64,000 nt of DNA from Straminergon stramineum. Taxonomy: Eukaryota; Streptophyta; Bryopsida; Hypnales; Calliergonaceae. Below are positions 36,301-48,290 of this stretch, piece after piece. The notes below the pieces were generated by a model. That model saw nothing but the letters and a program-made list of their open reading frames with translations. It was not told where the DNA came from and made no database searches. The stretch covers positions 4,404,501-4,468,500 of the forward strand of contig OY987273.1 in NCBI GenBank assembly GCA_963920665.1. Reading direction: 5' to 3'. The translations under genes were made by a program, and so were the position numbers. Position 1 is the first letter of the stretch, and the number at the start of each line of letters is the position of its first letter.

Positions 36301-37826
36301 CTAGATTTGTGGGTGGACTTTTTGCCTTTGGGTTTTTGAGTTTTTAAGGGAGGGCAAGCTTATTGTCCTCTCTTTCCATCCTAGTGTGTATAGTTGTTAT
36401 CTTGTCATCCTTTCTTTAATCTGAGCCACCAAGTGGACATTTAAGAATTGATCTTTCGTATATCCAATTTTTTTGTATTTGCTTGTGAGAGCGTTGAAGT
36501 GTAAGAGAGAGGAGGAAAAGAGGAATCCGGATTTGAGGTGACTGGGTCTGATTTGGGAGGGAAAGTTTGTGACGTAGTTTAGGCTTGTGAATACGATCTT
36601 ATGTATGGTGCCTTTAAAACACTAGAACAAAAATCCAGCAAGGAGTTGTGTGGGTGCGAGTCCAAAATACCAAGGAGGGTTTCGTGTGGAGATAAGAAAA
36701 CACTAGCAGAAAAATCCCCATCCTACTCTCCGGAAGGTCTACCAAACCCTAAGATCAATCTAGTGAACGACTAACAATCCCCCATTGGTTCCGGTTGTTG
36801 TTGATCTATCATTGTAGTGAAAAGGACTTGTTATGGCTCTAACTGACCTGCCTTCCGGATTGGCCATGCGGGAAGTTGTGAGAGTGTTTCTTGGTCTGAT
36901 CTAGTGCAACATTTGGTCTAAGTGTGTTTTGTATAGTTTAGAGAGGGAAGAAAATGTGAGGAATACGAGTGGTGAGTCCCTATCCCTCTACAAGATCAAA
37001 GGTGGACCCTCTGAGGGTAAAACAAAGGCATAGAAAACTAGAGTGTGAAAAAAAGAAGGAACTGGATTCCGAAAATGAGTGGATCCAGATTGGATTCCAA
37101 AAAGTTAAAGATCCAAAAAAGAGAGAAAGGAAGTGAAAAGAGTGCTTAAGTCGGTAATACAGATAATATCGGTTTGTAGCAACAGTCTAGAATCCTTGGG
37201 ACAATATTTTGAGTCATTTTACGATGTCTTGGTATTGTAATGGTACTTAAGCTCCACTACGAGTACAACAGACCTTCTAGAGAATAGGATGGGGATTTTT
37301 TCACTGGTGATTGCTTATCTCTGTACGAAACCTTCCCTAGTATTCCGGACTTGCACCTACATGACTCCTTGCCAAATTTCCGTTCCAGTATTTTAAAGGC
37401 ACCAAACGCAAGACCGTATTCACAAGCCTAAACTATGTAACAAACGTTCCCTCCCAATCAGATCCAGTCACCTTAAATCCGGATTCCTCTTCTCCTCCTC
37501 CTCTCTCTTACACTTCAATGCTCTCATAATTAAACATAGAAAAGATGGATATACAACAGATCAATTCCTGAATGTCTACTTGGTGGCTCAGATTAATGAA
37601 AGGATGACAAGATACCAGCTATGAGCACTAGGATGGCATGAGAGGGCAACAGATAAGCCCCTCCATTAAAAACTCAAAAACCCAAAGGCAAAAAGTCTAC
37701 CTGGAAATCTAAGAGACCAATCACAAACCTCCTAAGAAAGTCAAATCCTAAAAATCCGGAATCTAGGCCCAAGCCTGGAAACCCAATTTAGATTCAAAAT
37801 TCAAATCCTAACTAATTGAACCCTAA

Positions 37827-38093
37827 CTACTTCACCTTCCGCGCCTTTTTTTGACTGCTCTTGCCTTGATTCGTTGGTATCCAGATGGTTGCCTTTGGAG
37901 TCGACTTCACCAAAGTTCTCTTCACTACTGCATGGATTTGGATCTTCTCGATCTCTCGAGGCAAATCTTCCTCTTCCTCGGAATCCGTTTCCGTCCTGGT
38001 TTGGTTCTCTTCTTCGTTTGACTTCTTGATGCAATGGATCTCCCTCACTTCCTCCTCCTCTACAAGAGACGTTTGATCCAACACAATGGTCAT
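37827..38093 (-). pseudogene. C-terminal end of element 6 protein
   Basis: Eighty-eight codons matching the tails of the element 2 and 5 proteins: TIVLDQTSL, an acidic run of Glu, then SSQKKARKVK and a stop at 37827. The upstream part of the gene is missing beyond 38150. The basic end could bind nucleic acid or act as a nuclear signal. Confidence 0.55.
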
Positions 38094-38150
38094 CTTTTCC
38101 TTCCTAGGTTGAGGCTGCTACATGTACTCGAAGCTTTCCGGATGGGTCCG

Positions 38151-38980
38151 GTGTCGCATTGTAAATGCATTTATTATGTGAAAATACATAATTTTTTGTT
38201 AAATTGGAGGGTTTTTTCTAGAGTCTCAAGAAACAAATGGGGTCATACTCCACTTGAACTCTTTTTTTTACCTCTATTTGACAAACATTTAGTTCTTTGA
38301 TTTCTATATTAGAAAATATTTTAATATTTTAGTTTGGTTATATTATCTCTTACTTTGGTATATTTGTTGTTCATTCAGGTTCTTGTTTAGGACTTGAGTA
38401 TTGTGCACTAATTCCAGAGGATTCTTCTCTTATGATTAGCGATGCCGCTTAGGAAAAACCTTTAGCTTGTTATGTTTATGTTTTTTTTTATTCATTTCTA
38501 TAGTAACACATCTCGAATATAGTGTTATACTAACACTAACGTGGTAGATGGAGTGTACTAACACTTTTGATTCCATCCTAGTTTAATTTTCTTTTGTCAA
38601 ATCTTTGTGTTATTTCCCGTACTTACCCTTCCATAGTGAAGCTTTGACTTTGATTTTAGGAATTTAGTGGGGTTGAGGAACACAACAAAGCTATAGTCTT
38701 TCATATTTAGAATTTTAGAGAGATTTACAAAAACATGGTGGAGCTTTAATCTCAACCTTTAGAAGTTCTATAGTATCTTGTCAAAAGTGTCAAAACACAG
38801 TGAAGCTTTGAACCTCAGAGTCTCACAAAATTCTCTAACAATTGGGAAGGTAGAGGAACTAATTTTTGGGAATAATTCTCCTTTAAAAAATCAAGTTTTC
38901 AAAAGTAAACTAAGCCAAAAGAAAAAGAAAAAACTAAGAACCAACTCGAAGGCCAGTCCTTGCTGCGAAGAGCATTAAAA
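38151..38980. other. unassigned AT-rich stretch
   Basis: Starts exactly where element 6 is cut. TGTCGCATTG at 38152 resembles a TGTCG tip, but no partner end was found. No gene is seen. Confidence 0.35.
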
Positions 38981-39245
38981 GTTGTTTGCTAGGAGCCCAA
39001 CTCGAACCCTATTGCTTGCACATGCCCCCCCGGCCACACGGGAGCAACCTACTAGAGAGCCCTCGGCCAACAAAGGGGAGCCCCAATTGCAGTAGGAGCC
39101 CCCCGGCCTATTGTGGGGAGCCCTCGGCTAGTTGGAATTCCCAGCCGGCAAGGGAGCCACTGGCTAGTAGTTGAGCCTGCTTGGGAGCCTTGTTTGTCTA
39201 CTAGAAGCCCCGGCTTGCCTACCAAGGCTAGGCCATAGTAGGGAA
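38981..39245 (+). repeat. GC-rich GGGAGCC minisatellite
   Basis: About eight irregular units (25-35 bp) built on GGAGCCCTCGGC or GGAGCCCCCCGGCC. Overlapping frames here are by-products. Confidence 0.55.
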
Positions 39246-39259
39246 TCATGGGAGGATTT

Positions 39260-41250
39260 AATCTCTTCCCCCCCACAAAAAAAAATTGATTTTATGTCTT
39301 TTTAAAAAAATTTAAACTAAGGTAGAAACGAAGGTAGACTAAATCTAGGAAGAATAGAAGAGAGGAAGAATAGGGAGGTACAAAAAACAAAAACAAAACA
39401 AGTTTAAAGTAGAATTAGAATACTTTAATCATAGGAATAAGTTGAGAGGAAAAAACATCATAGTTTGGAAAGAAGTAGCAACAAATACTAATCTCATTAC
39501 TCTTTCTCTCTTAGAATTTATAGCAATCGCACCAAAGAAGATTAGAGGTTACAAACTCAAAGTTGAATAATAGAATGAAGGAGTATAAAAATTTGAGTTT
39601 AGATACAAATTAGATAGAAATCAAGGAAATCTTTGAGAAGCGATAAGAACCATTGAAAATACGATAGATTAGAAAGTTGCCTTGAACTGGTGAGAATCTT
39701 ATCAAAAACAATATCCTTCTAAGTCAACTTGTAGAATAGAATAAATAAGTTTAATTAATGAGAAAGAGAAGAAAAAATCTCCCATAGTCATATTTGCCCA
39801 CTTGTATTTAAAATCAACTCTTCTAGTAGTGAGCAAAAAATGGCAATTGAAGGAGAACTCGAGAATTTCTACAACAAAGTTCAAATTAACACACAAAATG
39901 AGGTAAATTACTAAGTGATCTAATTTTCATAAAATTTCATTAATTTCCAAAGTTGGCAAATTAAAACTTGAAGGGACCCCAATGTCCTTCAAGGCTCACA
40001 AAATAACAACAAAAAGAGCTTGAAATGCTCCAAAAATATCACATTTACAACTTTGGCTCAAAAATGGCCAAAAGTCCACATTTAATGAACCAACGTGTTT
40101 ACAAAGCCAAAATAATGGCTAGAAGAGGTGATTTGAGAGGAGAATGAGTGTCCTTATATATTGTTTCAAGGGCACTCACCTCCTCTCATTTCAACATGAT
40201 AAACTTATCAATTAGGATTTTCATCCTAATTTACCAATTTTGACTTTCTACGCTAGTTCATTTTCTAACTTTTGAAGATTAACTCCAAATCACAAACAAA
40301 TTGCACCATTGGCTTCAGAAGGTCATTTGTTATTTAAGTGAATCCCCCATCCCTTTTCTCTAACTTTCAAATTTCAACAAAACCTAATGCCAATTTAACA
40401 CCAAAAAAAGGTTAAAGATCCAAATTTTGGAGTTTGACTTTTTTGAGAAAAGTAACTAGTCTAGGCTCTTAACTAGGTTTGGAGGGAGTAAGAAAAGACC
40501 TATCTTTGACCTCATTTCGCTTTTCTATGCTCTCGATCCATTGGTGAACTCCACCGTAATCTTTAAATTTTGTTAATTATTGAGGAATCTTGCAAGTTCA
40601 AGTCCTTCTAATTATTGGAATGTCTTGAAACTTTTTGGAGAGTCTTATTAACATAAAAGAAATTACTCTAATTTTTAGTGAGATTTTATCAACACCTAGG
40701 GAATTTTTAGGAATTTCCCATCATAGGTTTGGTCAGTTGACCGTTTAAAGAGGAATCTTTTGACTATTATAAAATTCTGAAATTTTTTTGTGGAACGTCC
40801 CACGGAATCCCACAACACATATGTAGGCTCATATTTTTATTCTACACATCGACCTAGGGGGGACAAAATCCACCCCCTTGTTTAATTATCAATGGCCAAG
40901 GAATCTTCCACACCGGAGGGAATCTTGGCAAACCGACTTTGCCGTTGTTTCCCAGGTATGGTTTTAACACTTAGTCATCCTCCTTGAACTAGAGATTCTT
41001 CCACGGTCCCATCTTGGTATTTTTGACATTTGGAAGCTAACAATTGGGGTTCCGCTATTTCGTCGATGAAATGGGGAAATTGGAACCTATCTCTAGGAAT
41101 TGACCTATGTGCCTCACTAGGGTTCCCTCAACTAATATTAGCCAAGTGATGTCCTTTCTATGTGAGGTTTTGAGCCTCGCATGCTCATAATTTGTAATTA
41201 CCACAATTAGTTGGGTTCTAACCTATTTACAAGTGGGATTTGAATCTAAT
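39260..41250 (-). mobile_element. diverged relative of the TGTGAG solo LTRs
   Basis: Scattered similarity in the same order as solo LTRs 1 and 2: GAAGGGACCCC..TCCTTCAA (near 39975), a minus-strand TATA box (40152-40160), and AATTTTTAGTGAGATTTTATC (near 40670). Ends were not found. It appears truncated on both sides. Confidence 0.5.
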
Positions 41251-41503
41251 TAGTAAAAACACTCAAAATATGACCAAATACTATATTGGCATGTAACACA
41301 CCTATTTTGGTTTTACACTCTTTTGGGGTGTGTGTGTGTATTATTTTCCACATTTCTTTTTGAAAAAAAAAATTAAAAAAATAAATGAGTCCCCAATGAC
41401 AAAATTGGGACTGACAACCTACTACTTGATGCCAACGGAGTTTCATGTTCACCAAATATTTCTATAGCTCGGTTCACTTCGGAACCCACACCAATGAATT
41501 CTT

Positions 41504-41833
41504 CTAGTGCCGCACGTGAGTCTTCTTGAGTAGATCATGCCATGCCCCTCTCATTTGAAAAATCACTCCCAACCAAAAGCATGCTATTGCCATCCACATT
41601 ATCAACAACTGGTCTTTTCGGGAATGCCCCTCAGATCGAATAAATAGAGTTTGAACATTCGAAGTCAATTGCAGACAAAGGCTCACTCTTGTATCATGAA
41701 AACCTAATGGGCCTTCATATCCTAAGTGGCTCAACATATGGCTTGTCTTCTTGGAAAACACCAAGTTGCAAGCCTTGCACTTTACTTTATCATTTGATAG
41801 GATATAATACCAACTAGACCAATTCTTGCTCAT
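41504..41833 (-). pseudogene. hAT transposase fragment, BED zinc finger
   Basis: The 109-codon frame begins MSKNWSSWYYIL and contains KCKACNLVFSKKTSHMLSHL: C-x2-C then H-x4-H spacing, with the aromatic/Trp start and the Thr-Ser-x-Met-x-x-His pattern of BED fingers at the N-terminus of plant hAT transposases. BED fingers bind the transposon ends. Nothing of the RNase H-like catalytic part or the dimerisation domain is seen nearby, so it is an orphan fragment. Confidence 0.6.
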
Positions 41834-41899
41834 AGTGATGAGTCACAAGTTTGAATTCTATATATTGAAATGAAATTCAAAATGTAAAGACTGGATAAA

Positions 41900-44280
41900 T
41901 TCCCCTATTTTTTTTTTACAATTCTTCTAGAGTCCTTATAATCATGAAGTGTTTCATTTTGAGTATATAAATAAAAAGTAAAGGGAAGAGATTTAAGTAC
42001 AAAATTTCCTACTTCTTTGTGGAAATTCTCAAAGTGTCAACCTAATTACAAATCATTTACTATTTTGATTTTTAAAATTTTAAATTTACTGTGAAAATTT
42101 AAATAAAAACTTACCCATTTGTGTTTTTCAGTTCTCAAAGAACCATCCTATTCATGAATTAGTTGACAAGTTGATCTAAAAATTAAAAGAAAATGGTAGA
42201 GAATTAAGTAAGACCTTTTATTATTTTCAATTCCTGAAAAGTCTTTCTAATTATGAGTAAATTTCTTCATTGATTTAAAAGTACAAAATAAGTAGTTGTG
42301 ATATGAGAAAAAATTCTCTTTCTCATTTTGAACTATTCTTTAAGAGCCCTTACAATCATAAATCATTTATTATGTTGATAATAAAAATGGAAAACAAAGG
42401 GTGGACATTTAAGTAAGAACATTTCCATTTCTATTTTGCAATTCACCTTGAAGACTATTAATCATGAATGATTTGTGATTTTGATTTTATAATTAAAAAA
42501 AAATAGGTATAAATTTTGAGTGAAATCTCTTCCATTTCTTTTGGGAATCATCAAAAAATCATCATATCCATGTATTACTTGTCATGTTGATCTAAAAATA
42601 AAAATGAAGGGTGGTGAATTAAGAAGAAGTCATTCTTCTTAATTTTTGTTCTTACAATTCTGAAAGTTAGAGTCCTTTCAATTTTGAATAATTTGTCATA
42701 TTGATTTTTAAAAAAAGAAATAAATGGTGGAAATTTAAATAATAGACTTTCCTATTCATTTTTCACAATTCTCAAAGAATAATTCTAAGTCTTAGTCACA
42801 TATTCTTTGTCACTTTGATTTTTAAATAAAACATAGGGTGGAGATTGAACTATTGAAGTAAGAACATGCTCAATTATATTTTGCAATTCACAAAAAATCA
42901 TCCCTCTCAAGTGTTATTTGCCACATTGATTTAAAAATAAAAGATAAAGGGTGAATACTTAAATAGAAACCTTCCTGTTTATTTCTTGAAATTTTTGTAA
43001 GCTTCTTCTAATCATGAATAATTTTCCACTTTGATTTTATAAATACAAAGTAAATGATGATGATGATTTAAGCAAGAACTTTTAATTTTAATTTTTTCAA
43101 TTTTCAATTACTTGTCAAGTCAATTTTGAAAATAAAAATGAAGTGTAGGGATTGAAGTAAGAATGTACTAAATTTTTTTTTGTAATTTTCAAAGAATCAT
43201 CTTATTCATGTATTATTTGTCACATTGATGTCATGATAAAAATAAAGGGTGGAGATTTAAATAAGTCTAGACCTTTTGATTTATTTTTCACAATTATCCA
43301 AAATTCTTCCTCATCATCAACTATTTAACACTCTGATTCTATAAATAATAAATAATAAACAATGGATGAAAGTTTTAAGTGTCAAATCTCTTCCATTTAT
43401 TTTTTGAAATCTTTCAAGAATCATCGTATTCATACAATAATGGTCACATTGATTTTAAAATAAAAATCAAGGGTGAAAAATTAATTAAAATTTTTTTTAT
43501 GTAATTTTAGAATTTTTTAAAGAGTCCTTTCAATTTGAATAATTTTTCATGTTAATTTTAAAAACAAAGAATGAAAGTTGGAGATTTCAATAAAACTTCC
43601 CTATTTTTTTTTTGCAATTTTCAATTATGAATCCACTCATATATTATTTCCAACTTTGATCTAAAAATAAAATTTACATGGGAGGGATTGAAGTAAGATT
43701 GTATATCTAATTTATGTTTTGCAATTCACAAAGAATCATCTTTCTCATGTACTATTTGTCACATGATTTAAAAATTAAAAAACATAGGGTGGATATTTAA
43801 ATAAGAACTTTCCTATTTATTTATTTCAATTTTTTTAGGTTCCTTCTAATCATGAATTATTTTAAAAATCTGATTTTATAAATAAAAACTAACAAGTAGA
43901 GATTTAATTTAGAGCTTCCTCAATTAATATTTTTAATTCTCAATGACACATTCTATTTAAGTTATATTTGTCACATTGATTTAAAAATTCAAAATAAAGG
44001 ATGGAGAATTAAGTAAAAATTCAAACTCTTCATTTTTGCAATTCTCCAAAAGTCTTCCTAATTATGATTTATTTTCCATATTGATTTTATCAATAAAAAT
44101 TAAAGATTTAAATAAAGACTTCACCTTCTATATTTTACAACTTTCAAAACTTCTTTGTAATTATGTATTATTTTTTACTTTCATATTTAAATGAATAAAT
44201 AAAAGGCAAAAATATAATAGGTACTAGCTTCCCTTTATATTATTTGCAATTTGCAAAGATTCATTCAAAATGAATCAAGT
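41900..44280 (+). repeat. degenerate ~108 bp tandem array, about 21 units
   Basis: A motif near TTTGTCACATTGATTTAAAA recurs at about 105-110 bp steps (near 42150, 42270, 42370, 42470, 42580, 42690, 42810, 42920, 43030, 43110, 43220, 43330, 43445, 43550, 43650, 43760, 43865, 43970, 44075, 44175). Between copies lie AAAGGGTGGAGATTTAAATAA and TTTGCAATTCTCAAAGAATC. Some units carry CACATTGATTTAAAA, others ACTTTGATTTTATAA, hinting at a dimeric higher order. AT-rich and non-coding. Confidence 0.7.
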
Positions 44281-44299
44281 TCATACCTGATTTTTGCAA

Positions 44300-44914
44300 T
44301 TTTTGCCTTTTTAAAGGAAATTGAATTTAAAGAAGATCAAATATGAAACAATTGGATTTGAAAGAGATTGGATTTTTTTCTTCCTACAATTGTCCCTTCA
44401 TCCACCTACGATTGTCTACTTCCAAATCACTCCTTCACAAAATTGTGATTTTCCCACACAAAGTCGCCCTTTCTTCACCCATAGTCGCCTCTTCTCACTT
44501 GCAGTTGCCCTTTAAAGACCTACATGCGCCAGTACCTGCAGTCACTCTTTTTTCATCCGTAGTCGCCTCCACCCATAGTTGCCCTTTTTCCACCCACATG
44601 CACCCATGTTGACATGGACTTGGCTTTCCACGTCACTCTTCAAAGGTAGCCACATAGGACGAATTCTTTTACTGAGGGGTAAAAAAATTCAAAACCCTAA
44701 TTTTTTATTTGTCAAATTTGTGTCGTATATGCGACATTCATCTTGTATGACATGTGACACCAGACAAACAACTCGACACCCAAACCTCAAAATACGTTCG
44801 ATAAAACAACCCTACGCATCATCTACAATGTTTTTTGCGTGAGTCATATTTTGAGATTTTACGACTCACTGCAGTCATATTTTGCAATCATAAAACACCC
44901 ATTTTGTTGTAGTG
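44300..44914. mobile_element. CACTA right terminus
   Basis: Reading inward from 44914 the tip is CACTACAACAAAATGGGTG, nearly identical to the right end at 23387. Inside it lie TATGACT repeats, then a GTCGCC-type block (44440-44590). ATT follows (44915-44917). The ~108 bp array lies directly behind, so the array may be the element's interior. No left tip preceded by ATT was found. Confidence 0.65.
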
Positions 44915-45228
44915 ATTTTGCAAGACTAGTTTAGCACAAAGAAAACACTAGGACTAGCTAATACTCCCACTAATACTCTAATCCTTAATTCTCTCGAAAT
45001 CACTTAAATAACCTTTCAAACACTCAACTAGACACTAGAAGTACAAAAATGGAGTATTTTAGATACTTTGTATTTCTAGAGTGATCCCTCACTGTATTGG
45101 TAGGGACTTCTATGAAATACCATTCAAACACTCTTTTTATATCTTTTTTCATATATATACGCTCAAAACCTATTAAAAACTAAAAAAAAGAAAACTTTGA
45201 GTTCCAAGTGTCAACTTGAGGGTTCACA
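44915..45228 (-). mobile_element. truncated TGTGAG LTR, terminal 310 bp only
   Basis: Matches 6808-7096 of solo LTR 1 closely, ending AGGGTTCACA. It abuts the CACTA tip, so the CACTA element probably inserted into an LTR; the other side of that LTR is not recognised nearby. Confidence 0.7.
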
Positions 45229-45857
45229 ACTGCCAACTTCCTTTTCGATTTTCTTCTTTTTCTTTTAGAACAGATAGTCCATGTTCCTTAAGACATCATC
45301 TACTCCAATGGTAGGCATTGGAATTACTTCTTCTATTGCCACGCACTATAATTTATATCTCCAAACCCCAATGCCATGCTTGAATAGGCTTCGACGCGCA
45401 ACTTTTTAGACAATTGATGGGTTGTCCACCGTCTAACGTAGGGAGAGGTATGGCCATGAAGGCATTTCAGCCTCAAACAACAAGTGCCTCTAGGTCAAGG
45501 GCGAGAGTCCGACTTGCCTTTGTAGCCATGCCTTCTTCTATACATTTTCTACGATTACTACCATATCACTAGTCACATGTTTCTAAATACTAGTGACTAA
45601 GACTTCCATTGACCCCCCAAATTGCATATTTCTAGGGTCCAAAGCATGTCAAAGGAGCCAGCATCTTAGGAGGTCTTGAAGAGACACTAATTTGTAATTG
45701 TCATCGTTTATTTTCTACAAACTCTTACTCCATGATTTAGGGTTTAGAGTCCTTATTTGCTTGCAATTTTATGATCATTGTTGACGAGCTTAGATGTAGT
45801 GATTTAAAGCACTTGAACATGTATCATCACATGAAGACTTTCAAAGCTCCTTACTAA
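45229..45857 (-). other. possible coding remnant, unidentified
   Basis: On the minus strand VAIEEVIPMPTIGVDDVLRN can be read near 45290-45350, followed by a stop and a Lys-rich stretch. Frames break soon after. No family recognised. Confidence 0.25.
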
Positions 45858-46062
45858 CACTAGAACAAACCAGCATTGATTTCAACAAAATCTAGGTGAC
45901 GCAAAATTTAGTTTTTTGCCAAAACCCGCACACATTGCATTGGTTGCAACGTAGTTTTCATAAAACTACGTTGCAACCAACGCAATTTCTGTGGGTTTTG
46001 GCAAAAAACTAAATTTTGCATCACCTAGATTTTGTTGAAATCAACACTAGTTTGTCCTAGTG
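45858..46062. mobile_element. CACTA foldback MITE, complete, 205 bp
   Basis: CACTAGAACAAAC at the left and GTTTGTCCTAGTG at the right, with near-perfect inverted arms of about 100 bp meeting at 45960. The exact 3 bp duplication TAA lies on both sides (45855-45857 and 46063-46065). Confidence 0.85.
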
Positions 46063-46685
46063 TAAGTATGAAATCCCTTCAGCCAATTCTTGTGCACGAA
46101 ACTATGAGCATTGTACAAAGAGTTTGTTCTTGTCCTCAAGTATAGAATTCGCTTTTAGTGTCAGATATCGCCATTGAATGATATATTCCTCTTTTTGCAT
46201 GACCCTAGACTCAATTGCTTATTTGCAGAATTCATTGAGAGTAGCATCTGGAATGTTGGAAGCAGAAAAGGCCTCGGATTACAAGTATGTACCCTCACTC
46301 CCCCCCCCCCCTATGTTAGTAAGTATGCTTTCGTATGTCAAATTAGTTTGGAGATTTGGAGTGTTGTCTAGTTGTAGGGTTCATGGGTTGAGGATTCTCA
46401 TTGTTTCATATAAGGTAAATGTGGACATTTCCTATAGGCTCTAGCATTTCCATTCAAAAGTTCTGTTGGGCTCTAGGATTTGGGAGCCAGGTGCTCGCTA
46501 CACCGTAGCCTCCACATCACTCATTGCTTAGTCAAAAACTATTTCCATTAAGCTTGGTGTTGGAGAATTGGAATGCAAATGTCCTCTCATACGATTGTAG
46601 GCACTAGGATATTGCCCTTATTCGTGATGCAAGACATTTTGCCCTCCACAATGATCTTGGCTTCCTCCAACATAATTGCCATTCC
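46063..46685. other. no gene recognised
   Basis: Two overlapping short frames at 46174-46444 are not supported by composition or motifs. A 13-14 base C run lies near 46300. Confidence 0.4.
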
Positions 46686-47077
46686 ACCTAGTGGTTGTTT
46701 GGATGGCCTTCTTTTGGTGATCATTGCTACAACCCCAGTTTTTGGGATCTAAGACCATGGCTTTGGCCAACAGTTTTTGTTGGGGGGGGGGTCCATTTTA
46801 ACACTTGCCATTCTATCCAGTGCTTGTTTGTGCGGCCTTTTTTGGATGATCATCATTGCAACTTTAGTTTTCGGGATCTAGGATGGTGGCCTTGGCCAAC
46901 AGTTTTCACTAGGGGTTTCCGTTTTGACACTAGGCATTCCACCTAGTGCTTGCATGTGCACCCTGTTTTGGATGATCATCATCGTGATCCCAATTTCTAT
47001 GATTTGGGATTATGGCCTTGGTAAGCAATTTTTGCTAGGGGTTTCCATTTTGACACTTGCCATTCCATCCACATTAG

Positions 47078-47426
47078 GGGACATTTGAGGGCTCCAAGAG
47101 CTTGTTTCAAGGTTGTTCCTTGCACTGTTCCCTGTGCTGCCAGAAATTGGGAACTAGCCCATAATGGGCTGAATTTTTTATTTTTGGGGGAAAAAAAATT
47201 AAATTTTTTTCCCAAAATTTCTAAATTTCATTTCTAAATTTAAAGCTGAATTAAAAAAATGATTTTTTTCAAAAAGAATAATTTTGAAAATAATTTTAAA
47301 AATTTAAAAAAATATTATTTTTTGATGTGGCAATGATTGTGCCACGTCATACTACTATTGTGGCGAGTTTCCATAGCTTGGGAACTCAAGATAACCCATG
47401 GGCTCTTAGAGCCTTCAAATTTCATC
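47078..47426. mobile_element. MITE, 349 bp, TAG-flanked
   Basis: Imperfect inverted ends ACATTTGAGGGCTCCAAGAGC-like (left, GGGGACATTTGAGGGCTCC) and GATGAAATTTGAAGGCTC (right, read inward). TAG lies outside both ends (47075-47077 and 47427-47429). An uninterrupted array unit near 48150 gives the likely empty site. A 3 bp duplication with G-rich tips would fit PIF/Harbinger. Confidence 0.55.
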
Positions 47427-47699
47427 TAGTGATGCTCACTTGTGTGGCCTCTTTTGGGTGATCATTATTGTGCTTCTAATTTTGGGGATTTGGGATGATG
47501 CCTTGGCCAATAGTTTTTGCTAGGGGGTTCTATTTTGACACTTGACATTGCACCTAGTGTTTGTTTGTGCAACCTTTTTTGGATAATCATATCCGTACCC
47601 CCAATTTCCATGATTTGGGACTATGGCCTTAGTGAGTAGTTTTCACTGGGGGTTTCCGTTTTGACACTTGCCATTCCACCCAGTGCTCGTTTGTGCTAG

Positions 47700-48035
47700 G
47701 ATTGTTACTATCATGTCACATCTAGACGAACAACAAACAAACGAAACATCAAAATTCAACCTTGGGTCTGTCTGGATCCAATTTTTTTTTTCTAGACTAT
47801 CCGTTCATCAACCTTGATGCCCTGCTATCAATTTGGATGGTTTGTCTGTCAACTTGGATGGTAGGCCGTTGATAGAGATGGATAGACCATCTAAGTCGAT
47901 GGCAAATTGCTGAAAAAAATAAAAATTTAGTTGTCAACTTTTAATTACAATCCTGAAGCATTAGGACACGTTAGGACTAACATCGATGGACATACCGATG
48001 TGAAAAGCTAGATTCTCGTCAATATAGAGAACCTT
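47700..48035 (+). repeat. dispersed CAACTTGGATGG repeat, copy 2
   Basis: Resembles the reverse complement of 27336-27560 (GTCTGTCAACTTGGATGGTA and GGATCCAATTTTTTTTT). It interrupts the ~135 bp array. Confidence 0.4.
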
Positions 48036-48290
48036 GGTTTGTGTGGCTTTTTGTAGATGATCATCACCGCGCCCCTAGTACTTGGTTGCAAGTATTGTGG
48101 CCTTAGCCAATAGTTTTTGTTGGGGTTTTCCATTTTGACAATTGCCATTCCACCCATGTTAGTGCTTGTTTGTGAGGCCTTTTTTGGATGATCATAGCCA
48201 CAAACCCAATTCTTAGTTGCAAGTATTATGGCCTTAGTTAGGACTTTTTGCTAGGGTTTCTATTTTTATAATTCAGAAGGGTAGACTTTG

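Larger units (their letters stand above)
29080..37270 (+). mobile_element. TGTCG-type gene-bearing element 5
   Basis: The unit starts TGTTGCAAGATGG and ends GAGTACAACA, degenerate forms of TGTCGTGAGACAT and GCATACGACA in element 2. Flanks are AACCT (29075-29079) and GACCT (37271-37275). It sits inside element 6, whose uninterrupted version is visible in element 2. It is colinear with element 2 throughout. Its own frame is split by the solo LTR at 30195-34878. Without that LTR it is about 3.5 kb. Confidence 0.8.
28542..38150 (-). mobile_element. TGTCG-type element 6, 5' part lost, split by element 5
   Basis: Minus-strand element. Its 3' tip is at 28542 (plus strand TGTCGTATGC). Its 3' region runs 28542-29079 and resumes at 37271-38150 after element 5. 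The two parts join exactly at the sequence seen unbroken in element 2 near 61640-61670. Similarity to elements 2 and 5 stops at 38150, so the N-terminal half and 5' end are missing. Confidence 0.7.
46686..48290 (+). repeat. ~135 bp tandem array, interrupted twice
   Basis: About seven units share GTTTGTGCGGCCTTTTTTGG, ATGATCATCATTGC, GGCCTTGGCCAACAGTTTT and TTTTGACACTTGCCATTCCA. Units lie at 46690-47077, 47427-47700 and 48035-48290. A MITE (47078-47426) and a dispersed repeat (47700-48035) separate them. GC content is higher than around it. Confidence 0.65.

Noticed and set aside
28542..37270. One giant inverted-repeat transposon, from the matching inverted ends
   Set aside because: The inverted copies are the 3' regions of two separate elements; a target duplication and the element 2 empty site show insertion of one into the other.
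41250..44914. Complete CACTA element starting near 41264 (AACACTCAAAATATGACC)
   Set aside because: The sequence is CACTC, not CACTA, and no ATT duplication precedes it, so the left end is unproven.
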